5,752 nt of DNA from Bradyrhizobium sp. (GTDB lineage: Bacteria; Pseudomonadota; Alphaproteobacteria; Rhizobiales; Xanthobacteraceae). Under the pieces are notes generated by a model, which was not told the DNA's origin, did not search any database, and worked only from the letters and a program-made list of their open reading frames with translations. The stretch covers positions 1 to 5,752 of the forward strand of contig JAICIT010000195.1 of assembly GCA_025960445.1 (NCBI GenBank), written 5' to 3'. The stretch's first letter is position 1. Every line of letters starts with the position of its first letter. Below are positions 1 through 5,243 of this stretch, one piece after another. The position numbers and the translations under genes are program-made.

Positions 1-1514
1 AACCCGGAGGGCAAGCGGCGGATGAATTCGCTGGCATGCGCAAGATCAGCGGCGCGCTCCACCTCGCCATCGGTCGCGTCAGGCCGCCCGAAGCGGATAT
101 TGTCGCGCGCTGTCGTTGCGAACACCACGGAGTCCTGCGGCACTAATGCGATACGCGCACGAACTTCGCGCGGATCGGCGGCGTTGATCGGAATGCCATC
201 GAGTGAGATCACGCCCCCTGAAGGATCGTAAAACCGCAGCAGCAAATGAAACAGCGTGCTCTTGCCCGCGCCGGATGGTCCGACGATCGCGACCTTCTCG
301 CCGGCACGCACTGAAAGCGAAACGCCCTCGACCGCGCGCACATCCGGACGAGTCGGATAGGCGAAGCTGACATTATCGAATCTCACGTCGCCTCGCGCGG
401 GCACCGGCATCATCACCGGAGCTGCTGGCGGCGCGATAGCAGATTTCACCTGCAAGATTTCGAACAACCGCTCGGCGGCGCCCGATGCGGCCGATACCTC
501 GCCCCAGACCTCGCTGAGCTGGCCGAGACCGGCGGCGGCGAATGCCGCGTAGAGGATGAACTGCCCGAGCCGGCCAGGGGTCATGGACCCGCTCAGTACG
601 TCGTTGGATCCGATCCACAGGATCGCCACCACGCTCGCAAACACGATGAAGATGATCACCGCTGTCAGCACGGCGCGAGCGCGGGTAGAAGTGCGCGCGG
701 CCTCATAGGCCTGCTCGACTTCCCCGCCGAAGCGCGCGTTGGCCAGCCGTTCGCTGGTATAGGCCTGAACCGTGCGGATGGCGCCGACCAATTCCGAAGC
801 ATAGGCCGTCGCATCCGCCAGCGTGTCCTGCGCATTGCGTGACAGTCGCCTGACCCAGCGCCCGAATGCGACCAGCGGAATCACGATAACGGGAATCGCG
901 AGCAGCACGAACCCCGAAAGCCGGGGGCTCGTGAACACCATCATCGCCGTCGCGCCGATGAACAGCATCAGATTGCGTAGCGCGATCGAGACCGATGCCC
1001 CGACCGCGGACTTGATCTGCGTGGTATCTGCGGTCAATCGCGAAATCAGTTCACCGCTGCGCGCTGAATCAAAGAACGCCGGCGACAGCGACATCAGATG
1101 CCCGAACACGTCGCGCCGTAGATCGGCGACGATGCGCTCGCCGATGGTCATGACCAGGTAATATCGCGCCGCGCTGGCGCCTGCCAGCACAGCCACCACG
1201 GCGATCATCACGCTGAAGTAGCGGTTGATCATGGCGATGCCTTCCGGAGAGAACCCGAAGTCGATCATCCGACGCACCGCGACCGGTACTATCAATGTGG
1301 TGAGCGCCGCGATCGTCAATGCGATCAAGGCTAGGATCGCGCGGCCGCGGTAACGACCGACGTAGGGCGCCAGCGCCAACAGCGGCCGCAGCCGAGCGCG
1401 TTTGAGCGGCGACTGCATCAGCGGCGCTTCGATCGAGGATGTCTGCGATGGCTCCACGCCGACGCTGGCAAGCTTTTCGCCAGCCCGGTGTTCAAGCCGC
1501 TCCACTGCGCTCAT
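1..1514 (-). CDS. ABC exporter, fused permease and ATPase (MsbA-like), 3' part missing
   Basis: Half-transporter of the ABCB/MsbA type: an inner-membrane protein that would dimerise and use ATP to export a lipid or other hydrophobic substrate. The substrate cannot be read from the sequence. The visible 504 residues start MSAVERLEHR. The transmembrane domain has hydrophobic spans near 57-80, 101-120, 180-220 and 281-335, with the typical coupling segment around FFDSARSGELISRLTADTTQ. The nucleotide-binding domain begins near residue 375. Walker A is GPSGAGKST at 412-420 and the Q-loop is VPQD, with Gln460. The window edge cuts it before the LSGGQ signature, Walker B and H-loop, so whether the ATPase is intact cannot be judged. 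ATG at 1514 is the only ATG or GTG near the start of this open frame; its ribosome site is weak (GAGA about 5 bases upstream). It resembles the alphaproteobacterial 'MsbA_rel' exporter group from memory, not a search. It is divergent from rpmE across 188 bp. Confidence 0.93.
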   Translation of the reverse strand, partial: MSAVERLEHRAGEKLASVGVEPSQTSSIEAPLMQSPLKRARLRPLLALAPYVGRYRGRAILALIALTIAALTTLIVPVAVRRMIDFGFSPEGIAMINRYFSVMIAVVAVLAGASAARYYLVMTIGERIVADLRRDVFGHLMSLSPAFFDSARSGELISRLTADTTQIKSAVGASVSIALRNLMLFIGATAMMVFTSPRLSGFVLLAIPVIVIPLVAFGRWVRRLSRNAQDTLADATAYASELVGAIRTVQAYTSERLANARFGGEVEQAYEAARTSTRARAVLTAVIIFIVFASVVAILWIGSNDVLSGSMTPGRLGQFILYAAFAAAGLGQLSEVWGEVSAASGAAERLFEILQVKSAIAPPAAPVMMPVPARGDVRFDNVSFAYPTRPDVRAVEGVSLSVRAGEKVAIVGPSGAGKSTLFHLLLRFYDPSGGVISLDGIPINAADPREVRARIALVPQDSVVFATTARDNIRFGRPDATDGEVERAADLAHASEFIRRLPSG

Positions 1515-1612
1515 GAGATCTCGACCAATCGCTCCGCCCCTCCCCAGATAGGCCCCACCGCCGGCAGAGGCAAATCCTTGGAATTTGCGGGCGATTCCGG
1601 CACCTAGCTGGC

Positions 1613-1640
1613 TTGTTTCGGGGGCTTTGCTGCGTTATAG
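1613..1640 (+). promoter_or_regulatory. Candidate sigma-70 promoter for rpmE
   Basis: TTGTTT (1613-1618) and TTATAG (1635-1640) are separated by 16 bases, a fair match to a housekeeping promoter. They are preceded by C, as in the alphaproteobacterial CTTG form of the -35 box. Transcription would begin about 55 bases before the rpmE start. Found by eye; there is no experimental support. Confidence 0.38.
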
Positions 1641-1690
1641 AGCGGCCCAAATCCGTCCCCGATATATTGACGCAGAGGCGCCGGCGCGCC

Positions 1691-1696
1691 GAAGGA
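1691..1696 (+). promoter_or_regulatory. Ribosome binding site of rpmE
   Basis: GAAGGA lies 6 bases before the ATG at 1703. It decides the start: the open frame reaches back to an ATG at 1613, but that would add 30 residues foreign to L31, and the family N-terminus (MKxxIHPxY) begins exactly at 1703. Confidence 0.75.
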
Positions 1697-1702
1697 TATG
1701 CC

Positions 1703-1930
1703 ATGAAGCCTGAAATTCATCCGAATTATCATACGATTACGGTCGTGATGACCGATGGCACCGAATACCAGACGCGCTCGACCTGGGGCAAGGAAGGCGA
1801 CAAGCTGAACCTCGATATCGACTCCAAGTCACATCCGGCCTGGATTGGCGGTGCCCAGCAGCTGCTCGATCGAGGCGGGCGCGTGTCGCGGTTCCAGAAG
1901 AAGTTTTCGGGCTTTCTTAAAAAGGATTAA
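1703..1930 (+). CDS. rpmE: 50S ribosomal protein L31, zinc-free (C-) form
   Basis: A 75-residue component of the large ribosomal subunit. L31 is known to contact both subunits across the central protuberance. The sequence shows the family hallmarks: [15 protein letters not shown] at the N-terminus, TRSTWG, SHPAW, and the basic C-terminal [14 protein letters not shown]. The four cysteines of the zinc-binding form (CxCG and CxxC in E. coli) are all replaced: the first pair falls in VVMTDG and the second in DSKSHP, and there is no cysteine in the protein. This is the usual state in alphaproteobacteria as far as I recall. It stands alone between a divergent exporter gene and a convergent transporter gene, with its own likely promoter and a strong terminator 30 bases after the stop. 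Full length, with nothing broken. Confidence 0.97.
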   Translation: MKPEIHPNYHTITVVMTDGTEYQTRSTWGKEGDKLNLDIDSKSHPAWIGGAQQLLDRGGRVSRFQKKFSGFLKKD

Positions 1931-1960
1931 CGCCTAGTTTGGCAGTTCGTGCGCGATCTG

Positions 1961-1987
1961 AAAACGCCTCCGTTCGGGGGCGTTTTT
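1961..1987. terminator. Bidirectional intrinsic terminator between rpmE and the DMT gene
   Basis: AAAACGCCTCC (1961-1971) pairs with GGGGGCGTTTT (1976-1986) over a GTTC loop: an 11-bp stem with one T:G wobble. On the plus strand it ends in a five-T run, terminating rpmE. On the minus strand the same hairpin ends in TTTT, 17 bases past the stop of the convergent DMT gene, so it can serve both. Confidence 0.9.
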
Positions 1988-2003
1988 CGTTTGAAGAAAA
2001 AAT

Positions 2004-2837
2004 TCACGCGCGCCAACCGACGCAAGCGGCGCCGGCGGCGATGATGCAACAGGCCGCGATCCGAAGCCGGGTCAGCCGCTCGTTGAGAAAGACGGCTCCG
2101 AGCAGGGCTGCGAACACGACGCTGGTTTCGCGTAGCGCCGAGATCGCGCCCATGGCGTTTGCCTGCATCGCCCAGATGATGGCGCCGTAGGCTGCGAGCG
2201 AGATCAGGCCGCCACTGGCCGCCTTGACGCCTTCCGCCATCGGCAGCGCGAAAATCGCGCGCTTGCCGCGGACCCAATACCAGAGCGGCAGCAGAAGAAA
2301 GAACGCGAACATGCCGCCGGTATAGGCGATCCAGTTGCCGGAGGCCCGCACGCCGATGCCGTCGATGACGGTGTAAGAGGCAATGCTGATGCCGGTCGCC
2401 AACGCCCAGGGCAAATTCATCGCATGCAGGCGGCCCTTCGCCAACGCCAGCATGAAAATGCCAATGCACACCAGGCCGATACCGATGGAGCCGAGCACAT
2501 CCATCCACTCGGCTGCAAACAGACTGCCGCCGAGCGCGACCAGCGCCGGCGAGGACCCGCGGGCGATCGGATAGGTCTCGCCGAGATCGCCGCTGCGATA
2601 CATGCGCACCAGCAGCGCGTTATAAACCAGATGAATGAGACCCGAGGCGATCACGTAAGCCGTCGCCAATGACGGCAGGCCTGCGATGGCCATCATCGCA
2701 AGGCCCGCGATACCGACCGTGATGTTCATGATCAGCATCGATTGGCCACGATCGACGCCGCCGCGCAGCAACGCGTTCCAGCTCGCGTGCAGGAACGCGG
2801 CTGAAAGCACCAGCAGGATGGAGAAAGGCGTCAGCAA
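2004..2837 (-). CDS. EamA/DMT-superfamily inner-membrane transporter
   Basis: A 277-residue multi-spanning protein of the drug/metabolite transporter superfamily, a group of exporters for amino acids, metabolites or drugs. The substrate cannot be predicted here. It shows the two-repeat EamA plan: repeat one about 7-133, with HASWNALLRGG after the first helix and the loop PIARGSSP at 90-97; repeat two about 142-274, with GAISALRETSVVFAALLG at 230-247 followed by the conserved NE (252-253). About ten helices, which is full length for the family. The start is uncertain. The first usable codon is TTG at 2837; no ATG or GTG lies between it and the in-frame TAA at 2919-2921 (the stop of rcdA), and no Shine-Dalgarno sequence precedes it. 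A 14-codon ORF overlaps this start (separate entry). It lies 81 bp downstream of rcdA, with possible cotranscription, and converges on rpmE. Confidence 0.9.
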   Translation of the reverse strand: MLTPFSILLVLSAAFLHASWNALLRGGVDRGQSMLIMNITVGIAGLAMMAIAGLPSLATAYVIASGLIHLVYNALLVRMYRSGDLGETYPIARGSSPALVALGGSLFAAEWMDVLGSIGIGLVCIGIFMLALAKGRLHAMNLPWALATGISIASYTVIDGIGVRASGNWIAYTGGMFAFFLLLPLWYWVRGKRAIFALPMAEGVKAASGGLISLAAYGAIIWAMQANAMGAISALRETSVVFAALLGAVFLNERLTRLRIAACCIIAAGAACVGWRA

Positions 2838-2875
2838 AGCCGGATCATCGCGAATGACTTTGATGCCGGTTTCAT
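2831..2875 (-). other. Mini-ORF overlapping the DMT transporter start
   Basis: On the minus strand, ATG at 2875 opens a 14-codon frame (MKPASKSFAMIRLC) ending in a TGA at 2831-2833, just inside the transporter's TTG start (2835-2837). It is preceded by AAGGG (2881-2885) with a 5-base spacer, a better ribosome site than anything before the TTG. It could couple translation to the transporter, could be the true 5' end separated by a one-base frameshift, or could be chance. Confidence 0.3.
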
Positions 2876-2918
2876 TCGCGCCCTTAAGCCGGCGGAACGG
2901 AGCGATCCAGCGGTGATA

Positions 2919-3431
2919 TTATCGCTCGAACGCCGCCTTGAGGCGGTTGAGCTGCGGCACCAGCGGATTGCCGATCGCCGCGCGTTCGGTCACCGGCGCG
3001 TGAATGGTGGTATCAAGGCGGCGGACCTTGCCTTGCAAGATCATCGAACGGGCAATCAGCTTCTGCAGTTGCAGCGGCAGCTTCTCGATCATGTCTTCGG
3101 GGCCGGGGTCGGCGGCGCTCAGCTTGACCTTGGTCTTTTCGCGATTGGCCTGAGTCAGCGTCATCTCGCCTTCTTTGACGGCACGATGGAGCAGCAGCCA
3201 GGAGGCCAGTTGCATCAGGCGGGTGGTGAGCCGCATGCTTTCGGTGGCGTAAGTGAGGCTAACGGATCGCTCCAGCGCCTTGGCATCGGTGCGCCCAGCG
3301 CCGTCGAGATACGCGGCGGTTTCTTCAACGAGATCCATGCCTTCCCGGAACAAACTGCCGAACGCCGCGGAATTCGTGAGCCGTTCGCTGAACTGGACGA
3401 GCGCCGTTTCGGCTTGCGAGCGATCCGACAT
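2919..3431 (-). CDS. rcdA: RcdA, DUF1465-family ClpXP protease adaptor (regulator of CtrA degradation)
   Basis: A 170-residue soluble, helical protein. In Caulobacter, RcdA works with CpdR and PopA to deliver CtrA and other substrates to the ClpXP protease at the cell pole; that role is known for the family and inferred here. The sequence shows the conserved core of DUF1465: FREGMDLVEETAAYLDG at 28-44 and ESMRLTTRLMQLASWLLL at 64-81. A further helix follows around 113-139 (LPLQLQKLIARSMILQGKVRRLD), consistent with the three-helix-bundle structure. The charged C-terminal tail (LKAAFER) fits the flexible tail of RcdA. ATG at 3431 has GTGAGG (3441-3446) 9 bases upstream. The gene sits 81 bp before the DMT transporter, and a long regulatory-looking gap lies upstream. 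Family recognised by motif; no search was run. Confidence 0.88.
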   Translation of the reverse strand: MSDRSQAETALVQFSERLTNSAAFGSLFREGMDLVEETAAYLDGAGRTDAKALERSVSLTYATESMRLTTRLMQLASWLLLHRAVKEGEMTLTQANREKTKVKLSAADPGPEDMIEKLPLQLQKLIARSMILQGKVRRLDTTIHAPVTERAAIGNPLVPQLNRLKAAFER

Positions 3432-3571
3432 GGTTTAAGGCCTCACGCTACTGTTTACGCTGCCGGGCGCTGTGAACGCGCGGGCTTATGATGAACAAAT
3501 CATTGCGCGCGGCGGGCGGAGAGTCCAGCCGCAAGCTTGAATATGGTTTCCAGCAGGGGTGAGGTGACGCG

Positions 3572-3603
3572 AAAAAAAGAGCCGCCGTTACCGGCGGCTT
3601 TTT
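3572..3603. terminator. Intrinsic terminator upstream of rcdA, T-runs on both strands
   Basis: GCCGCCG (3581-3587) pairs with CGGCGGC (3592-3598) over a TTAC loop. Flanking A/T bases extend the stem. On the minus strand the hairpin is followed by TC and then seven Ts (complement of 3572-3578). On the plus strand five Ts follow (3599-3603). The nearest minus-strand gene upstream is the DUF1192 gene, whose stop is 232 bases away; no plus-strand gene precedes it. Confidence 0.82.
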
Positions 3604-3717
3604 AAAGTTGATAACAGGGAGGCGTCAAACAGAGTGACAGGAGCCACTCGGTGTCCAAATGAGGACAATACAGGTCATAGAAGGGAAAGCTTAATGGATG
3701 GTAAATGAATCAACTTT
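3604..3717. other. Hairpin-rich segment, possible structured RNA
   Basis: AAAGTTGAT (3604-3612) is complementary to ATCAACTTT (3709-3717), so the segment could close on itself. Inside, GAGTG/CACTC (3632-3636 with 3645-3649) and TGTCC/GGACA (3652-3656 with 3663-3667) form two adjacent 5-bp hairpins. On the minus strand the segment leads into the terminator at 3572-3603. It could be the 3' untranslated region of the DUF1192 mRNA or a separate small RNA; it matches no RNA family I recognise. Confidence 0.25.
3691..3705. promoter_or_regulatory. CtrA-box-like site
   Basis: TTAATGGATGGTAAA fits TTAA-N7-TTAA with one mismatch (the second half is TAAA). Read on the minus strand it is TTTACCATCCATTAA, close to the usual TTAACC-type site. 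It lies 260 bases upstream of the rcdA start, which is far for a direct promoter element unless transcription starts well upstream. Confidence 0.3.
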
Positions 3718-3737
3718 TTCGGTTTTCGTTTGCCATG

Positions 3738-3752
3738 TCGGCCACTGGCCGA
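3738..3752. repeat. 15-base palindrome, possible operator
   Basis: TCGGCCA and TGGCCGA are perfect inverted copies around a single central C. The site is in the gene-free stretch downstream of the DUF1192 stop. There is no T-run, so it is not a terminator. Regulator unknown; it may also be chance in GC-rich sequence. Confidence 0.3.
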
Positions 3753-3835
3753 GTCGGCGTCGATCCACTCTCGTTCATATCGCTGCGTCGTGAGCACAAG
3801 CCTGCCTTGACTGCAGAATCTTCGTCTAGCATCGC

Positions 3836-4027
3836 TTACGTCTTGAAAAAGCTGTTCGCCGCATCCTTTGAAGCGCGCTTCTTGCCCATCGCCACCTGCA
3901 GTCGCTCGATCTCGGACGTCATCAGCGCGATCCGTTCGGCAAGTTCCTCGACGGAGAGCAGCGACAGATCCTGCCCGATCTCGTGAGTGACCTTCTTCCT
4001 CGGCTTGTCATCATCCTCAATCGCCAT
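3836..4027 (-). CDS. DUF1192-family small protein
   Basis: A 63-residue soluble protein of unknown function, of the DUF1192 type found widely in alphaproteobacteria. It has an acidic, lysine-containing N-terminus (MAIEDDDKPRKK), then LSVEELAERIALMTSEIERL (24-43), which should form an amphipathic, perhaps coiled-coil, helix. It ends with the family-like KKRASKDAANSFF tail. Length is normal for the family. ATG at 4027 has a strong ribosome site, AAGGAG, on the minus strand (4033-4038) with a 5-base spacer. It is divergent from the quinone oxidoreductase gene across 101 bp, an arrangement I recall from related genomes. No function should be assigned. Confidence 0.85.
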   Translation of the reverse strand: MAIEDDDKPRKKVTHEIGQDLSLLSVEELAERIALMTSEIERLQVAMGKKRASKDAANSFFKT

Positions 4028-4032
4028 GCGTG

Positions 4033-4038
4033 CTCCTT
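4033..4038 (-). promoter_or_regulatory. Ribosome binding site of the DUF1192 gene
   Basis: AAGGAG on the minus strand, 5 bases before the ATG: the closest to consensus in the window, suggesting efficient translation of this small protein. Confidence 0.75.
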
Positions 4039-4062
4039 GGTCCCCGAGGCCTTCAGAGGCGG

Positions 4063-4090
4063 TTGCCAGCGCGAGCGCCGCTGGCTAATC
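4063..4090 (+). promoter_or_regulatory. Candidate promoter of the quinone oxidoreductase with internal dyad
   Basis: TTGCCA (4063-4068) and CTAATC (4085-4090) are 16 bases apart, giving a leader of about 30 bases before the ATG at 4129. A dyad, GCCAGCG (4065-4071) and CGCTGGC (4079-4085), fills the space between the two boxes, the place expected for a repressor or redox-sensing activator. Both the promoter and its control are inferred by eye. Confidence 0.35.
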
Positions 4091-4117
4091 AGATGGCCCT
4101 TCGTTCCCGCGTTTCGC

Positions 4118-4122
4118 AAGGA
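4118..4122 (+). promoter_or_regulatory. Ribosome binding site of the quinone oxidoreductase
   Basis: AAGGA, 6 bases before ATG 4129. It favours this start over in-frame ATGs at 4030 and 4093, which have no such site and would add residues outside the family's normal N-terminus. Confidence 0.72.
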
Positions 4123-4128
4123 CAAACC

Positions 4129-5127
4129 ATGGAAAAGCTGCCCGCGCAAATGACCGTCATCGGCATCAGCAAGCCGGGCAGCCCCGAGGTTCTTGTGCCG
4201 GAAACCCGTCCCGTGCCCGCGCCCGGCGCGGGAGAAATCCTCATCAAGGTCGCAGCCGCGGGCGTCAATCGCCCGGACGTGGCGCAGCGGTCCGGCTCCT
4301 ATCCGCCGCCGCCTGGCGCCAGCGATTTACCCGGACTCGAGGTGGCGGGCGAAGTCGTCGCGCTCGGCACGGGAACCGTCAGGCACAAGCTCGGCGACAA
4401 GGTGATGTCGCTGGTGGCTGGCGGCGGTTACGCGCAATATTGCATCGCGCAGGATGCCCAGGCCATGGCGGTGCCGCCGACGCTGTCAATGCTGGAAGCA
4501 GGCGCTATTCCTGAAACGCTGATGACGGTCTGGCACAATGTGTTCGAGCGCGGCGCGCTGAAGCCCGGGGAGACGCTTCTGATCCATGGCGGATCATCCG
4601 GAATCGGCACCATGGCGATCCAGCTCGCCAAAGCGTTCGGCTCGAAAGTGATCGTCACGGTTGGCTCGCAGCAAAAGGCCGATGCCTGCCTGAAGCTCGG
4701 CGCTGATGGCGCCATCAATTACAAGACGCAAGACTTCGTCGCGGAAGTAAAAACCGCAACTGGCGGCACCGGCGTCGAAGTCGTTCTTGATATGGTCGGC
4801 GGCGATTACATCGAACGCAATTACGACGCGGCGGCGGTCGATGGTCGCGTGGTTCAGATCGCTCTGCTTGGAGGGCCAAAGGCAAACGTCAATTTCGCCA
4901 AGCTGATGATGAAAAGGCTCCACCACACCGGTTCGACGCTTCGGCCCCGTAGTAATGCGGACAAGGCCGCGATGGTCGCCGCGATCGAAGCGAAGGTGAT
5001 GCCGCTGTTGCGCGAGGGACGCGTAAAACCCCTGATGGACAGTACATTCCCGCTTGAACAAGCGGCGGAGGCGCACCGGCGCATGGAGACCAGCGAACAT
5101 ATTGGCAAAATTGTGTTAGCAGTTTAA
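4129..5127 (+). CDS. NAD(P)H-quinone oxidoreductase, zinc-independent MDR family (PIG3-like)
   Basis: A 332-residue cytoplasmic enzyme of the medium-chain dehydrogenase/reductase superfamily. Family members reduce quinones or related enones with NADPH. The N-terminal GroES-like catalytic domain covers about 1-125, with AGVNRPDVAQRSGSYPPPPG at 44-63 and LPGLEVAGEV at 67-76. The zinc-binding Cys and the GHE motif of alcohol dehydrogenases are absent, as expected for a quinone reductase. The Rossmann fold follows, with HGGSSGIGTMAIQLA at 153-167, then LGADGAINY at 190-198 and DMVGG at 221-225. The C-terminal HIGKIVL is typical. Length fits the PIG3-type family exactly. The start is set by a good ribosome site. 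It is divergent from DUF1192 and followed 58 bases later by a terminator-like hairpin, so probably monocistronic. The physiological substrate is not known. Confidence 0.94.
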   Translation: MEKLPAQMTVIGISKPGSPEVLVPETRPVPAPGAGEILIKVAAAGVNRPDVAQRSGSYPPPPGASDLPGLEVAGEVVALGTGTVRHKLGDKVMSLVAGGGYAQYCIAQDAQAMAVPPTLSMLEAGAIPETLMTVWHNVFERGALKPGETLLIHGGSSGIGTMAIQLAKAFGSKVIVTVGSQQKADACLKLGADGAINYKTQDFVAEVKTATGGTGVEVVLDMVGGDYIERNYDAAAVDGRVVQIALLGGPKANVNFAKLMMKRLHHTGSTLRPRSNADKAAMVAAIEAKVMPLLREGRVKPLMDSTFPLEQAAEAHRRMETSEHIGKIVLAV

Positions 5128-5139
5128 CGCTCGCGAGCG
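5128..5139. repeat. 12-base perfect palindrome after the oxidoreductase stop
   Basis: CGCTCGCGAGCG begins on the base after the TAA. It has no T-run and is not by itself a terminator. Meaning unknown. Confidence 0.4.
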
Positions 5140-5185
5140 AAGCGCGGGCGGAAACCCTTTGAATTGCTTCGCTTTCATGTCATTT

Positions 5186-5204
5186 ATCCGGCCACCGGAT
5201 TTTT
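5186..5204 (+). terminator. Weak intrinsic terminator after the quinone oxidoreductase
   Basis: ATCCGG (5186-5191) and CCGGAT (5195-5200) pair over a CCA loop, followed by TTTT (5201-5204). The 6-bp stem is short but the layout is right. It would separate the oxidoreductase from the downstream sensor gene. Confidence 0.5.
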
Positions 5205-5231
5205 GCTTCGTCCGGAAACGTTGGCGATCGC

Positions 5232-5236
5232 GGAGA
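5232..5236 (+). promoter_or_regulatory. Ribosome binding site supporting the TTG start at 5244
   Basis: GGAGA with a 7-base spacer before TTG. No ATG or GTG exists in this frame between the upstream stop at 5160-5162 and the signal peptide, so TTG is the likely start. Confidence 0.6.
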
Positions 5237-5243
5237 ACCGACA

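Larger units (their letters stand above)
3432..3835. other. 404-bp intergenic region upstream of rcdA
   Basis: No supportable coding sequence. The stretch is visibly less GC-rich than its flanks, mainly at 3600-3720. It holds an intrinsic terminator (3572-3603), a hairpin-rich segment (3604-3717), a CtrA-box-like site (3691-3705), a 15-base palindrome (3738-3752) and four GANTC sites (3521, 3707, 3751, 3816). The rcdA promoter should lie here, but I see no clear -35/-10 pair. Confidence 0.7.

Noticed and set aside
823..1161. Plus-strand open frame of 112 codons
   Set aside because: Antisense to the transmembrane domain of the ABC exporter; no supporting start signal or family resemblance.
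1492..1704. Minus-strand open frame across the rpmE / ABC exporter gap
   Set aside because: It begins inside the rpmE start and ends within the exporter in another frame; it has no ribosome site and an Arg-rich translation.
1927..2508. Minus-strand open frame of 193 codons
   Set aside because: Alternative frame of the DMT transporter gene; the Arg/His-rich translation is typical of a shadow frame, and it runs through the shared terminator.
2913..3491. Plus-strand open frame of 192 codons
   Set aside because: It is antisense to rcdA over almost its full length, and its translation is low-complexity and rich in Gln, Gly and Arg with no family resemblance, whereas the minus strand gives a clear DUF1465 protein.
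3705..3986. Plus-strand open frame of 93 codons
   Set aside because: Half of it is antisense to the DUF1192 gene; it has no ribosome site and a Ser-rich, featureless translation.
4594..5100. Minus-strand open frame of 168 codons
   Set aside because: Antisense to the quinone oxidoreductase, whose plus-strand frame is an unambiguous family match.
5159..5187. TTGAAT-17-ATTTAT as a promoter for the sensor gene
   Set aside because: Only 4 and 3 of 6 consensus bases match, and the proposed transcription start would fall in the terminator-like hairpin.
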